From: Balneolaceae bacterium
GTDB taxonomy: Bacteria > Bacteroidota > Rhodothermia > Balneolales > Balneolaceae
Assembly: GCA_007693395.1 (NCBI GenBank)
Contig: REDS01000104.1
Coordinates: 1-56,723 of the forward strand
DNA: 56,723 bases
Direction: 5' to 3'
Part shown: positions 37,980 to 47,853 of the stretch, in pieces
Numbering within the stretch: position 1 is the first letter of the stretch
How the letters are laid out: each line of letters opens with the position of its first letter
Translations under genes and position numbers: made by a program
Notes under the pieces: generated by a model
The model's database searches: none
What the model saw: the letters and a program-made list of their open reading frames with translations, nothing else
What the model was told of the DNA's origin: nothing

Positions 37980-40900
37980 ATGAATTTTTCGACTATTTTC
38001 GCACAGCATAAAACGCGGAATATTTTTTTTGCAACCATAAGTTTCCTCTACGCATTTATCATTTACAGCCTTACCGTTGCACCCACTGCCTCATTTTGGG
38101 ATCCGGCTGAATACATAGCTATTTCACACACGCTGCAAATAGCCCATCCGCCCGGTTCTCCATTTTTTGCTCTTGTTGGCCGCGTTGTATCGATGTTTAT
38201 CCCCACTGAATATGTTGCATTGAGTATAAACATGATTAGTGTGACAGCATCGTCTTTTACGATAATGCTGCTCTACTTAATTGTTGTGAAGCTGATTAGT
38301 GAATGGCGCGGCTCGCCCGACGAAATGGGTTTTATGGATCTTGCAGGCCTGTACGGAGGCGGTCTTTTTGCTGCATTTACATTTACAGTAACCCACACCC
38401 ACTGGTTTAATGCTGTGGAAGCAGAGATGTATGCCTCTTCCATGTTTTTTACGGCACTCGTGGTGTGGATGGCCTTACAATGGGCTTCGAATCACCATAA
38501 ACCTTACTCAGAGCGCTGGCTTGTACTTATTGCCTATATGTTTGGTATTGGTATTGGGGTGCACCTTTTGAATCTGCTTGCCATCTTTTTTGTGGCGATG
38601 ATCTTCTATTTTAAGAAGTTCACTTTCTCAATAAAAACTTTTTTATATATGGTGGGTCTGTCCGTAGCAGGATTTCTCACCATATACCCGTTAACCATTA
38701 TTTTGATTCCTAATTTTGCCGGGCAGATTGGAGGTATCACATACGGGCTTATTGGTGCATTTACCTTTATAGTTCTCTTTGGCCTTGCTGTTGCATTCGG
38801 GGTGTACTACACCCACAAAAAGGGATATCGCGTAGCCAACCTTGTTCTGCTCTCGTATGCAATGATCATGATTGGTTACTCCAGTTATGCGCTTGTGATG
38901 ATCCGTTCGCAAGCTGAGCCACCCATCGACCAAAACAGCCCATCGGATGTACAAGCATTTGTTAATTATCTGAACCGAGATCAATACGGTACGGCTCCTT
39001 TGATTCGCGGCAACACGTTCGATGCCAGAACCGGCACCATCGACCGGTCTGCAGAAGTACTTTTCCCGAGACGCCACTCCTCGCAGCCGCATCATCTGGA
39101 ATACTACGCTAATTTCGGCTCCGATCTCGACTATTTTCTCAGCTATCAGGTAAATCATATGTATATGCGCTACCTGTTCTGGAACTTCATAGGGCGTGAA
39201 GCAGATATTCAGGATACCGGCTGGAACTCCGGCTTTTCGGACACCCGCCATAAAGATAACACAGCCAACACCGCGTACTTTTATCTGCCGTTTCTGTTTG
39301 GTCTGCTGGGCATGCTGTTTCATTTCAGGCACGATTGGCGCAGGGCCTTATCTGTTTTCGCACTGTTTATTCTTACCGGGCTCGCCATCATCTTCTACCT
39401 TAATCAAACACCTTTCGAACCTCGTGAACGGGATTATGCATATGTGGGCTCCTTTTTCGCCTATGCCATTTGGGTTGGCATGGGAGCAACTGCATTGATG
39501 GAGTTACTGAAAAGTGCTGTTAAAAACAGCAAGCCGGCAGCATTTGGTACTCTGGGTGTTATTTTCTTAGCCGTACCCGGATGGATGCTTACACAAAACT
39601 GGCCCAGCCACGATCGCAGCGAAAATTTCGTGGCACGCGATTATGCTTACAATCTTCTAAACTCTGTTGAACAGAACGCTATCTTATTTACCAACGGCGA
39701 TAACGATACATTCCCGCTTTGGTATCTGCAGGAAGTTGAGCGTGTACGAACAGATGTACGGGTTGTGAACCTAAGCCTGCTCAACACCGACTGGTATATA
39801 CGGCAAATGCGCGACCGGCAAGCGCATGAATCGCTGCCTCTCGCCATCACGCTGAGTGATGAAGAGATCGATCAAATGACAAGTACTCTGGAGCTGCACA
39901 TACCCGATGAGAGGATAATACCAGTAAATAAAGATCTTCTGAGATCTGTTTTTGAGGCAGATTTATCACAGCTTGAAGACACAACAACTGCATTTTTCAG
40001 AGAAGGCGGAATTCCAGACGATGTGCAAATGTCTCAAATGCTGCACAACCAGATTTTAATGGCAACTCCCTTTTCTGTGCCTGTAGATGGGCTGGACGAT
40101 GAGATGCGGTGGTTTCTGCAAGGCCGTTCAGCAGGAAGGGACGGGCAGGGGAACGAACGCTTTTTCCTGCAAACTCAGGATAAAATGGTGATCCATCTGC
40201 TTGAGAATAATATGTGGCTAAGGCCCATCTACTTTGCAAATACCGTTGCCCGAAGTGGCCAGCTTGGGCTTGATGATTATTTCCAGTTCGAAGGAAAAGC
40301 ATTTCGCGTAATGCCGGTAAGGAGACAGGCAGGTCCGTTTGGTTATGTTGATGCAGAAGTTCACGCAGATAGAATGGGGAACTTCCGGTTTGAACGTTGG
40401 AACTCACCAACGGTTTATTTCGATGAGAACATCCGCCGAATGCTTGGAAATTACAGATATGGATTTACTCAGCTTGCTGATGAATTTATCAGCCGAGGTG
40501 ACTATGAATCAGCCGCATACTGGCTGAAGTTTGGTGAAGACAAAATACCGTTCCGCAAAATTGAACACGACTGGACCGTGGCCACACTCTACGCTTTCCG
40601 CTACATGCGGGTAGGTGAAGAGCTTCGAGCCAACAATCTCGCTTTCTTTATCGCTGAGCGGCTGAAGCACGACCTTCGGTACGATATTAAAGATCTTGAT
40701 GAAGTTGAAGAGCAAATCAGCAGTCTTGAAGAAAACATACGTGAGGCACGCTCCCGGGCCCGAACCGAAAGAGCCCAAACCCTGCGAAACCGGCAGGACA
40801 GGCTTGTTCGAAAAAGAGAATCGATCATTCAGGATGTTAGTTTTTCGGTAAGCAGGCTAACCATTCTTCAAAATGTATTTTTTGAAAATGAGGACGACCT

Positions 40901-41012
40901 TACAGCTGATATGCTCCGGTTCGATGTTGAAACCATAACCGGCGGCCGTCTTGGCCTGCCTGAGACTATCGAAGAGAGCCGGCAACAAATTCGCCAATTT
41001 GGCCTTAATTAA
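37980..41012 (+). CDS. DUF2723 membrane protein, GT117-type
   Basis: A 1010-residue membrane protein with about 12 helices in the first 530 residues and a long soluble C-terminal part. DUF2723 at about 20-170 contains the motif SFWDPAEYIAISHTLQIAHPPGSPFFALVGR, with the acidic residue expected in GT-C enzymes. The family is classified as GT117, proposed protein O-mannosyl-type transferases of Bacteroidota. FEPRERDYAYVGSFFAYAIW marks the end of the membrane part. The C-terminus has TPR-like and coiled-coil segments (about 890-960). It probably acts in periplasmic protein glycosylation; the sugar is unknown. Confidence 0.85.
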   Translation: MNFSTIFAQHKTRNIFFATISFLYAFIIYSLTVAPTASFWDPAEYIAISHTLQIAHPPGSPFFALVGRVVSMFIPTEYVALSINMISVTASSFTIMLLYLIVVKLISEWRGSPDEMGFMDLAGLYGGGLFAAFTFTVTHTHWFNAVEAEMYASSMFFTALVVWMALQWASNHHKPYSERWLVLIAYMFGIGIGVHLLNLLAIFFVAMIFYFKKFTFSIKTFLYMVGLSVAGFLTIYPLTIILIPNFAGQIGGITYGLIGAFTFIVLFGLAVAFGVYYTHKKGYRVANLVLLSYAMIMIGYSSYALVMIRSQAEPPIDQNSPSDVQAFVNYLNRDQYGTAPLIRGNTFDARTGTIDRSAEVLFPRRHSSQPHHLEYYANFGSDLDYFLSYQVNHMYMRYLFWNFIGREADIQDTGWNSGFSDTRHKDNTANTAYFYLPFLFGLLGMLFHFRHDWRRALSVFALFILTGLAIIFYLNQTPFEPRERDYAYVGSFFAYAIWVGMGATALMELLKSAVKNSKPAAFGTLGVIFLAVPGWMLTQNWPSHDRSENFVARDYAYNLLNSVEQNAILFTNGDNDTFPLWYLQEVERVRTDVRVVNLSLLNTDWYIRQMRDRQAHESLPLAITLSDEEIDQMTSTLELHIPDERIIPVNKDLLRSVFEADLSQLEDTTTAFFREGGIPDDVQMSQMLHNQILMATPFSVPVDGLDDEMRWFLQGRSAGRDGQGNERFFLQTQDKMVIHLLENNMWLRPIYFANTVARSGQLGLDDYFQFEGKAFRVMPVRRQAGPFGYVDAEVHADRMGNFRFERWNSPTVYFDENIRRMLGNYRYGFTQLADEFISRGDYESAAYWLKFGEDKIPFRKIEHDWTVATLYAFRYMRVGEELRANNLAFFIAERLKHDLRYDIKDLDEVEEQISSLEENIREARSRARTERAQTLRNRQDRLVRKRESIIQDVSFSVSRLTILQNVFFENEDDLTADMLRFDVETITGGRLGLPETIEESRQQIRQFGLN

Positions 41013-41136
41013 TGGTACATCTTATCGGGTTTTCTGAATTTAGGCTTCTGTTCAAGGAAGTAGTTCAGGAATAAATTTAAAATCATTAAATCTGATTGTA
41101 TATTATCCATTATCGCATTCCCAAAACCTGCAAACA

Positions 41137-41604
41137 ATGATACACGAATTTACAGAAGAGAATATCCTTTCTATAGGAAAGGTACTTGGCTGTTCACCCA
41201 AGAAAGTTGGCACAGAAATGTATCGTCTCGAGATGCATAATGAAGACGATGGCCGAAAGCTTGCCCTTGAAATTCAGCTTGGTTTAGTGATAGATGAAAA
41301 ACCAATGACAATGGTATCGGTCTATTCCGGCAGTACATTTATACAACTGCACAACTGCACCGCATTTGTTGCCAGTGAAATACTTCGGCAGGTAACTTTC
41401 TTTGGCAAACAGGGTAACATTACCACAGGATTAATTGTAGAGCAGGGAGCCGGATGCAGTATCTATGCCAACGTTCACGAGTCCGTACTTAGCGGAGATT
41501 TTACACAGCTGCCAGATGATGTAATGATGTGCGGAGTTGCTTTATCTCTCACAGAGTCACTCGACACGGATGATTTCTCATTCGATGATGGCAACATTTC
41601 CTGA
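41137..41604 (+). CDS. Unknown soluble protein upstream of ybeY
   Basis: I do not recognise this 155-residue protein. It has mixed alpha/beta sequence without membrane segments or signal peptide, with a well-ordered middle part (LALEIQLGLVIDEKPMTMVSVY) and an acidic C-terminus. Its last 17-20 bases overlap the start of ybeY, so it is translated together with ybeY and presumably in the same functional unit. No motif suggests an activity. Confidence 0.65.
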   Translation: MIHEFTEENILSIGKVLGCSPKKVGTEMYRLEMHNEDDGRKLALEIQLGLVIDEKPMTMVSVYSGSTFIQLHNCTAFVASEILRQVTFFGKQGNITTGLIVEQGAGCSIYANVHESVLSGDFTQLPDDVMMCGVALSLTESLDTDDFSFDDGNIS

Positions 41605-42058
41605 CATACCCTTTCCCCCCGATACGCCAAAACTCACAATCTCGAACCCTTCGGGCGATTCAATACCGCTTGCTAAAACCGAGCTCGAAGCTCTGCTCAC
41701 TATCTTCGAGGAACAGGAAAATGTAAGATTTAGTGAAGTTGAGCTTGTTTACGTAGATGAAGTTCACATCAAAGAGATAAACACAGAGTATCTGGATCGC
41801 GATTATGTTACTGATATAATATCATTTCGCTACGATGAGGATACCGGCAATCAATCTATTGAAGGCACACTTTTTTGTTGTGCCCCGCGCATTAAAGAAC
41901 AGAGCAAAGAGGCCGGCACAACTGTAAAGAGTGAATTTTACCGGATTTTTGTCCACGGCTTACTCCATCTTTCCGGTTATGATGACCAGTCCAAAACGGA
42001 TAAAGATGCTATGACTCAACGCGAAAACCACTATTTGAATCAGGCAGGGATAGAATAG
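41588..42058 (+). CDS. ybeY: Endoribonuclease YbeY
   Basis: A zinc-dependent RNase that matures 16S rRNA ends and supports ribosome quality control. The metal site HGLLHLSGYDD has the first two histidines; the third ligand position is Asp, as in other Bacteroidota (recall), where Escherichia coli has His. LDRDYVTDIISFRYDE is the conserved strand before it. The frame opens at a TTG (41537), but ATG codons at 41585 and 41588 give the MATFPDIP start. It overlaps the upstream gene and shares its last base with the GTG of the next one. Confidence 0.9.
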   Translation: MATFPDIPFPPDTPKLTISNPSGDSIPLAKTELEALLTIFEEQENVRFSEVELVYVDEVHIKEINTEYLDRDYVTDIISFRYDEDTGNQSIEGTLFCCAPRIKEQSKEAGTTVKSEFYRIFVHGLLHLSGYDDQSKTDKDAMTQRENHYLNQAGIE

Positions 42059-43422
42059 TGAACCACTCTGTATACACCCTGTTGATTGTTGAATCTCCCG
42101 TTCTGGCCTCAGCCATTAGAGAGGTAGCGCCACAATCTATCTACCCGATTGCAACGGGCGGCTACTGTTGGTTCCCGGCATACAATGCCACAAAAAACAA
42201 TTTAACACCAAAAGCCAACCCGGATAAAATTGAAGTTCGCAGAGAACTTAAAGAGCAGGCACAATGGGCCAATAATATTATCATTGCTACAGATAGTGAT
42301 CCCTCGGGAGATTTTATAGCATGGTCGGTAGCGAAATTTCTGAAGATTCCTGTAATTCGCCGCGCACAATTACAAAACCTGAGTAAAGCCGGAATTATTC
42401 AGATGCTGGAGGAGGCTCGCGAAACAGATTTAACGTACCTCGAATCTACTCTGAAAAATCTGTTTTTGATTCAATCAAACTGGCAGAAAGAGAAAAGCCT
42501 GCCTGATATTGATCTTTCAGGCCTTGCAGTACTATTTGGCACATCCGGATATTTCACTCATTTTCTTGATGAGAATAACACTCTTTTCAGTAGTTCTGCT
42601 CCGGTTTATTGTGAAACGGATGAATGGATTCCCATAAGGCCATCCCTGGAACAGCAGTACAAAATTGTTGAACCGCTCTCAACCTTCAATCTGATTGAAC
42701 AAACTGTAAGCCATTCCATAACTAAAGGATACAATGATGCACAGGTTCTTCTTCAACGGCTTTTTCAGACGGTTTTGCCAGGCACAAAACAGTCTTTAAT
42801 CAGCTATCCAAGAAGCTCTGCCAATGCATTTTATGGCCAGACATGGGTAAATTTCAGAACCCAGTTTTTACAGGCGTCTCTTGATGGTGAATTGAAACCC
42901 AACTTTTTACAGGAAACAGCCCCCCTTGAAGAACCTCACGAAAGTATCTACCCGTTTGATTTAACCCTGAAACCTGAGGATGCAGCCGGTGAGCTGATCT
43001 CATCACTTGGCGATCTCTATACATTGATCTATTCCCACACCGTAAATGCCATCACAATTCCCGATTCAGCGGAAAAAACATTCGAAAATGATCTCAAACC
43101 GGAAGTTTACTTTTATCCTGTTACAAAAGGTTATAAAAATACCGGAGAACATACATTAAGGCCATGTTACACTGTGGCTGATATGGGTAAAAATCTCTAT
43201 GAATTGGGTGTTTGCAGGCCTTCCGGTTTTGGTGAAAAACTTGATTCCTGGATAGTGAAAAAATGGGTTTCAATAGAGGGAACAATCGTAAACCCGCTCC
43301 AGCCGGTTAAAACACTTGGCAACAGGGCAGCGGGCCTAAAACAGAAGCTTATAGATTTGAAAAGTCTGGAGAACAGAATCTCTCTGTTGCCTGAAACTGT
43401 ACATGCAGTTATAACGTCTTAG
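42058..43422 (+). CDS. Diverged topoisomerase IA-like protein
   Basis: A 454-residue protein that aligns by eye with the topoisomerase IA core. The N-terminal TOPRIM has IVESP (Glu12), then ATDSDPSGDFIAW with Asp79, Asp81, Gly84 and Asp85, where true enzymes have DxDREGE. SLISYPRSSA at 247-256 matches the active-site strand with Tyr250 and Arg252, but the following Thr-Asp is lost. PHESIYP (293-299) matches AHEAIRP, and LYELGVCRPSGFG (380-392) matches LxELGIGRPSTYA. Zinc fingers are absent. The likely outcome is altered or no strand cleavage. It starts at GTG, overlapping ybeY by one base. Confidence 0.75.
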   Translation: MNHSVYTLLIVESPVLASAIREVAPQSIYPIATGGYCWFPAYNATKNNLTPKANPDKIEVRRELKEQAQWANNIIIATDSDPSGDFIAWSVAKFLKIPVIRRAQLQNLSKAGIIQMLEEARETDLTYLESTLKNLFLIQSNWQKEKSLPDIDLSGLAVLFGTSGYFTHFLDENNTLFSSSAPVYCETDEWIPIRPSLEQQYKIVEPLSTFNLIEQTVSHSITKGYNDAQVLLQRLFQTVLPGTKQSLISYPRSSANAFYGQTWVNFRTQFLQASLDGELKPNFLQETAPLEEPHESIYPFDLTLKPEDAAGELISSLGDLYTLIYSHTVNAITIPDSAEKTFENDLKPEVYFYPVTKGYKNTGEHTLRPCYTVADMGKNLYELGVCRPSGFGEKLDSWIVKKWVSIEGTIVNPLQPVKTLGNRAAGLKQKLIDLKSLENRISLLPETVHAVITS

Positions 43423-43450
43423 AGACACATATCACCAAACTGATTATTCT

Positions 43451-44569
43451 ATGAGTGAGCTGCAGAAAAAGAGTGAACATTCCGGCAACGAAGAGAACCA
43501 TTTTGCTAAGCTGGGCACCATTCTTTCATCTTATCTTGAATTTGATGAGGATTCAAAAGAGAAAAGTACAGTTTTGAAGCCTGCACAAAAGCCGAAATCG
43601 CCGGCAATTTTGCGCTACCTTAAACCTGTTCCATGGTTTTTAATTGGCCTTTTTCTATTCTCATTCTTTTGGGATTTTCCCGGCTACACAGCGACCCTCT
43701 TTGGGTATCCGCTGCTTTTTGAAGGATTGTTACGGATAATCTCTGTAAGCGGTATGATTGGATTTCTCACCAACTGGATTGCTATCACGATGTTGTTCAG
43801 GCCTTTAAATAAGCGTCCGCTGCTCGGCCAGGGCCTTGTACCGGCTCATAAAGAGAGAATTGCCTATCGCCTTGCAACTGCAGTATCTGATGACCTGATC
43901 AATCCGGAGCTAATCAAACAAAAAATTGGCGAATCGAAAGCAATCAGCCGGTACCGTGAACTCGCATTGCGCCATGTGGAGCGCATTACTGCCAAAAAAG
44001 AGTTCAGGGAAGACCTGAAAATTTGGATTATTGATTACGTAAAATCCATGACTGAGAACCCAGAGTTTAAAAAGAGTGTAAGTTCTCATCTGCTTCATGA
44101 ACTGGATGATGCCCTTAAGGATAAAATCCTTGAACGAGCTGCCCTCAAAACATACACCTACTTCAGAGGGCAATCACTGCAGGAGTTTATTGAGGAACTG
44201 CTCGGAAAAGTGCCGCTCTCAGCCGAAAAAAATATAGGTTTTGTTGAAGATTACCTGGATGATCTTCCCAAAACTATTCAGGCAAATAGTAAGCAAATAG
44301 ATGAATTGATCACCACAGCGGTTTTCAAGCTTATTAATCAGCTGAATGTTCAGCATCTTGTGGAAGAAAACCTGCGGAAGTATGATGAGCAGAAACTGGA
44401 AAACATGATTCGAAATGCAACAAACGAGCAGTTAAAAACCATACAGTATCTTGGAGCAGTGCTTGGAACTATAGGAGGTTTTGTAATCTGGGAACCGCTG
44501 CTAAGCCTCTCGGTTCTATCACTCATTTTCGGTGCTGTGTATCTTCTCGACCATTGGTTGTATCAATAA
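43451..44569 (+). CDS. DUF445 family membrane protein
   Basis: A 372-residue protein with N-terminal helices at about 62-82 and 90-115 and a C-terminal hairpin at about 335-367. The DUF445 signature GMIGFLTNWIAITMLFRPLNKRPLLGQGLVPAHKERIA is at about 101-138. The middle part is helical and probably cytosolic. DUF445 proteins are widespread and of unknown function (YheB/YjiN relatives). It ends at a bidirectional terminator. Confidence 0.82.
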   Translation: MSELQKKSEHSGNEENHFAKLGTILSSYLEFDEDSKEKSTVLKPAQKPKSPAILRYLKPVPWFLIGLFLFSFFWDFPGYTATLFGYPLLFEGLLRIISVSGMIGFLTNWIAITMLFRPLNKRPLLGQGLVPAHKERIAYRLATAVSDDLINPELIKQKIGESKAISRYRELALRHVERITAKKEFREDLKIWIIDYVKSMTENPEFKKSVSSHLLHELDDALKDKILERAALKTYTYFRGQSLQEFIEELLGKVPLSAEKNIGFVEDYLDDLPKTIQANSKQIDELITTAVFKLINQLNVQHLVEENLRKYDEQKLENMIRNATNEQLKTIQYLGAVLGTIGGFVIWEPLLSLSVLSLIFGAVYLLDHWLYQ

Positions 44570-44600
44570 AAAAAAGCAGATGGGTTACACCTGCTTTTTT
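44570..44600. terminator. Bidirectional terminator
   Basis: AAAAAAGCAG (44570-44579) pairs with CTGCTTTTTT (44591-44600) around an 11-base loop, giving a GC core with A and T tracts on both sides. It lies between the convergent DUF445 and cyclophilin genes and can serve both. Confidence 0.85.
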
Positions 44601-44607
44601 GTACGAA

Positions 44608-45054
44608 TCAACCTTGTTCGCCGTTAGGAATTTCAATCTTTTCGATTTTATCGCCCTGGCGAATATCATCAATAACCTCAAGGCCTTTTACCACTTTACC
44701 AAAAACGGTGTGGTTTCGATCTAAATGGGCTGTATTTCTTCTGCTGTGGCAGATAAAAAACTGAGAGCCGCCGGTATTGCGTCCGGCATGTGCCATAGAC
44801 AGAACACCTCTGTCGTGATATTGATTTTCACCATCAAGTTCACAATCTATTTTGTAGCCCGGCCCTCCGGTGCCATCTCCTTTGGGGCAGCCACCCTGAA
44901 TCACAAAATCGGGAATTACCCTGTGGAATGTGAGTCCGTCATAAAAACCTTTCTTTGAGAGAGTTACAAAATTATCAACTGTTCCGGGGGCATCATCTGC
45001 AAAAAATTCCACTTCCATTTCCCCTTTTTCTGTTTTAATAATCGCGTTTTTCAT
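44608..45054 (-). CDS. Cyclophilin-type peptidyl-prolyl isomerase
   Basis: A 148-residue cytosolic peptidyl-prolyl cis-trans isomerase. [26 protein letters not shown] holds the catalytic Arg, GSQFFICHS the substrate wall, and [15 protein letters not shown] the end of the fold. No signal peptide is seen. It is divergent from the class A penicillin-binding protein and lies beside a shared 192-base spacer. Confidence 0.95.
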   Translation of the reverse strand: MKNAIIKTEKGEMEVEFFADDAPGTVDNFVTLSKKGFYDGLTFHRVIPDFVIQGGCPKGDGTGGPGYKIDCELDGENQYHDRGVLSMAHAGRNTGGSQFFICHSRRNTAHLDRNHTVFGKVVKGLEVIDDIRQGDKIEKIEIPNGEQG

Positions 45055-45246
45055 AAATCTTTATTGAGTTTACAGACTTTGTTTTGGCTCGAAAGATAGT
45101 AGTAGTTTAAGTCAGTTGCTTCAACATTTCAGCCATAATCATTGGAGAGATGGTATTTCTTTTGATAGAGAAATATCTGCACATTAAAGGCGGAACATCG
45201 CTAAACTGCGTTAGTATATACAGCGGCTGGGAAAGTAAACTACACA

Positions 45247-47562
45247 ATGCACAAGAACAATACTCAATCATACAAAACATGGCTAATCAAGGGGTTAGCC
45301 AGCTTATTTACGGCAGGGTTGCTATTTGGCAGTATCTTTTTGGTACTAATCTGGAACGGTTTTTTTGGTCCGGTACCCGACAGATCCGAACTTTTTGAAA
45401 TCAGAAATCAACAAGCTTCACAAATTTATTCGGCTGATGGCCGCCTCATTGGCACTTATTATCTTCAAAACCGTGCAGAAGTACATCTCGAATCTGTAAA
45501 TCCAATTGTTATTGATGCTCTTCTTGCCATTGAAGATGTTCGGTTTTATGATCATAACGGCATCGACAACAGGGCACTCGCCAGGGTGTTTATACGCTCA
45601 ATTCTGCTGAGGCAAAATGCCGGTGGCGGAAGCACAATCACCCAGCAACTTGCCAAAAATTTATTTCCCCGCGAAAATGGCGGCTTTTTCTATCTGGCTG
45701 CTGATAAGTTCAGGGAAATGATTATCGCGAGGCGCCTGGAATCAGTCTATTCAAAAGATGAAATTCTTGAACTCTATTTAAATACCGTTTCTTTCGGCGA
45801 GGATGTATACGGTATCAGCATGGCATCACATCGTTTTTTCAATAAAACACCGGCAGAACTCACAATTCATGAAGCGGCTACATTAACCGGTATGCTGCGG
45901 GCAACATCGTGGTATAATCCCAGAAGAAATCCTGAGAGTGCCATCCAGCGGCGTAATCTGGTAATAAGCCAGATGGCGAGGTACGGTTTTATCACTGCTG
46001 AAGAATCGGAGCTGGCAAGAAGAATGCCGATCTCCACAAACTATAACCGACTTACCGGCAGCGAAGGACCTGCCCCCTATTTTCGGGAGCATCTACGGCA
46101 GGAGGTTACCCGACTGTTACGAAACACGCCCTCTATCGACGGAAACACATACAATATTTATACCGACGGACTTGTGATCCACACCACACTCGACAGCCGT
46201 GTGCAACGCGCTGCTGAGGCTGCGGTTGATGTACAGATGAGATCTCTGCAGGCTGCATTTAACCGGCAGATTGAACGGCAGCCGGTTTTTGCCGAACGTA
46301 ATGATCCGTTTATTATACGAATCTGGCGGAATTCAGATCAATACAAACACCTCTTTGAATTGGGCTATTCAGAAAGCGACATTGAGGAGATTCTCTACAC
46401 ACCAGTTCAGTCTCATGTATATACGTGGAATGGTTACGAAGATCGCAACCTTTCTCCTTATCAGCAGATTGTGCACTATCAATCCTTCCTCCAGGCAGGT
46501 TTTATGGCGATGCATCCCGAAACGGGCGATGTACTTGCCTGGGTTGGGGGTGTTAATCACGAGCACTTTAAGTTCGATCATGTTAAATCGAAACGACAGC
46601 CCGGCTCCTCGTTTAAACCAATTGTGTATAGTGCAGCGCTTGAGGCGGGAATTAAGCCGTGTGATTACCGCCGGAATGTACTGAATGTTTACAGCGATTA
46701 CGATGACTGGACACCACGCAATGTTAGGGATGAGTATGGGGGCAGATATTCCATACAGGCAGCACTTGCCCAATCCATCAATACCATTGCAGTTGAACTT
46801 GCACTGGAAACCGGCTTAACCAACATTCAGCAGACGGCTTTAAGAATGGGGATTGAATCGCGTATTCCACGGGAGCCCTCCATTGCGCTTGGTACCGCCG
46901 AGGTATCCCTGCTTGAGTTAACCGCCGCTTACTCTGCATTTTTAAACAGCGGCAGACCGTCAGATCCTCGTATCATAACGGCTATTTATAACGCTGATGG
47001 CAACCTAATTTATGACTTTAGCCGGGATAAAGATGCTTCTCAACAACCAGCTATATCCGATCAAACCGCAGCCGCTATGATACACATGCTCACACAGGCA
47101 ATCGACAGTGGAACGGGGCAGTCACTGCGCCATCAGTTTGGAATTACTCATGCACTGGCAGGCAAAACGGGAACCACCCAGAACTTCTCTGATGGCTGGT
47201 TTATCGGTATGACTCCCGATCTGGTTTTCGGCAGCTGGGTTGGCGGACCTTCACCTCGTGTTCGCTTCAACAACAATTTCGGTTTTGCTTCGCAGACAGC
47301 ACTACCAATTGCAGGCCATTTTCTCAACAATTTGGGTAATCAAAACGGTATCGCATCACAACGCAATTTCTTCTACCCACACCAAACCGAAACGCTTTTA
47401 CGACTTACCTGCCCCGACATTGAAGATGACCGGTTCAGGGATCGCCTTCGTGATTTCCTCTCAGGCCGCGAAGCTGAGGCTCCCCACGTTGTGGAGTCAG
47501 AACGGGAAGATCGTTCAATTACCAGGAGAATCAGGGGAATTTTTTCCCGAAACAGAAATTAA
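45247..47562 (+). CDS. Penicillin-binding protein 1A, class A
   Basis: A bifunctional peptidoglycan synthase (771 residues). One transmembrane helix lies at about 15-36, then a GT51 glycosyltransferase domain with catalytic Glu in EDVRFYDHNGID (about 96-107) and GGSTITQQLAKNLFPRE (about 125-141). The transpeptidase domain has SSFK with the nucleophile Ser near 459, SIN in AQSINT, and KTGTT near 640. The C-terminal tail is Arg- and Glu-rich. The start is ATG at 45247. Confidence 0.95.
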   Translation: MHKNNTQSYKTWLIKGLASLFTAGLLFGSIFLVLIWNGFFGPVPDRSELFEIRNQQASQIYSADGRLIGTYYLQNRAEVHLESVNPIVIDALLAIEDVRFYDHNGIDNRALARVFIRSILLRQNAGGGSTITQQLAKNLFPRENGGFFYLAADKFREMIIARRLESVYSKDEILELYLNTVSFGEDVYGISMASHRFFNKTPAELTIHEAATLTGMLRATSWYNPRRNPESAIQRRNLVISQMARYGFITAEESELARRMPISTNYNRLTGSEGPAPYFREHLRQEVTRLLRNTPSIDGNTYNIYTDGLVIHTTLDSRVQRAAEAAVDVQMRSLQAAFNRQIERQPVFAERNDPFIIRIWRNSDQYKHLFELGYSESDIEEILYTPVQSHVYTWNGYEDRNLSPYQQIVHYQSFLQAGFMAMHPETGDVLAWVGGVNHEHFKFDHVKSKRQPGSSFKPIVYSAALEAGIKPCDYRRNVLNVYSDYDDWTPRNVRDEYGGRYSIQAALAQSINTIAVELALETGLTNIQQTALRMGIESRIPREPSIALGTAEVSLLELTAAYSAFLNSGRPSDPRIITAIYNADGNLIYDFSRDKDASQQPAISDQTAAAMIHMLTQAIDSGTGQSLRHQFGITHALAGKTGTTQNFSDGWFIGMTPDLVFGSWVGGPSPRVRFNNNFGFASQTALPIAGHFLNNLGNQNGIASQRNFFYPHQTETLLRLTCPDIEDDRFRDRLRDFLSGREAEAPHVVESEREDRSITRRIRGIFSRNRN

Positions 47563-47853
47563 AAGGTTCTGTATTACGATGTGCCTCAATGAGACATCTT
47601 CTAGATACTCAATGGTTTTTGCTCTCTCTTCGTGAAACTTTGTGATTTGGTGCCCACGTAGTAAAACATTGAGCTATATCCTTCATCGTAGCCTTCAGGA
47701 TTGCCCGCAGATAGAATCTATAATCGGGGTATGAGCCAGAGAAATGAGTTTCTGGTATACTTGTTTAAAAATTTTCTCACAGCTCATAAGTAAATAAACA
47801 TAGGGGTGTCGATATGTAGAAACTGTTTTCGCCGATACTCTGTTATCTGAACT
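47563..47853. other. Intergenic region without a gene
   Basis: A 291-base spacer between the penicillin-binding protein and the CIA30 gene. I see no credible ORF. A run of loosely repeated words, CTTCGTGA, AACTTTGTGA and TTTGGTGCC, lies at about 47628-47655; similar degenerate words are common in Bacteroidota spacers (recall). Confidence 0.4.

Noticed and set aside
38691-39332. Minus-strand frame of 213 codons within the DUF2723 gene
   Set aside because: Antisense shadow of a well-supported gene, with irregular composition and no motif.
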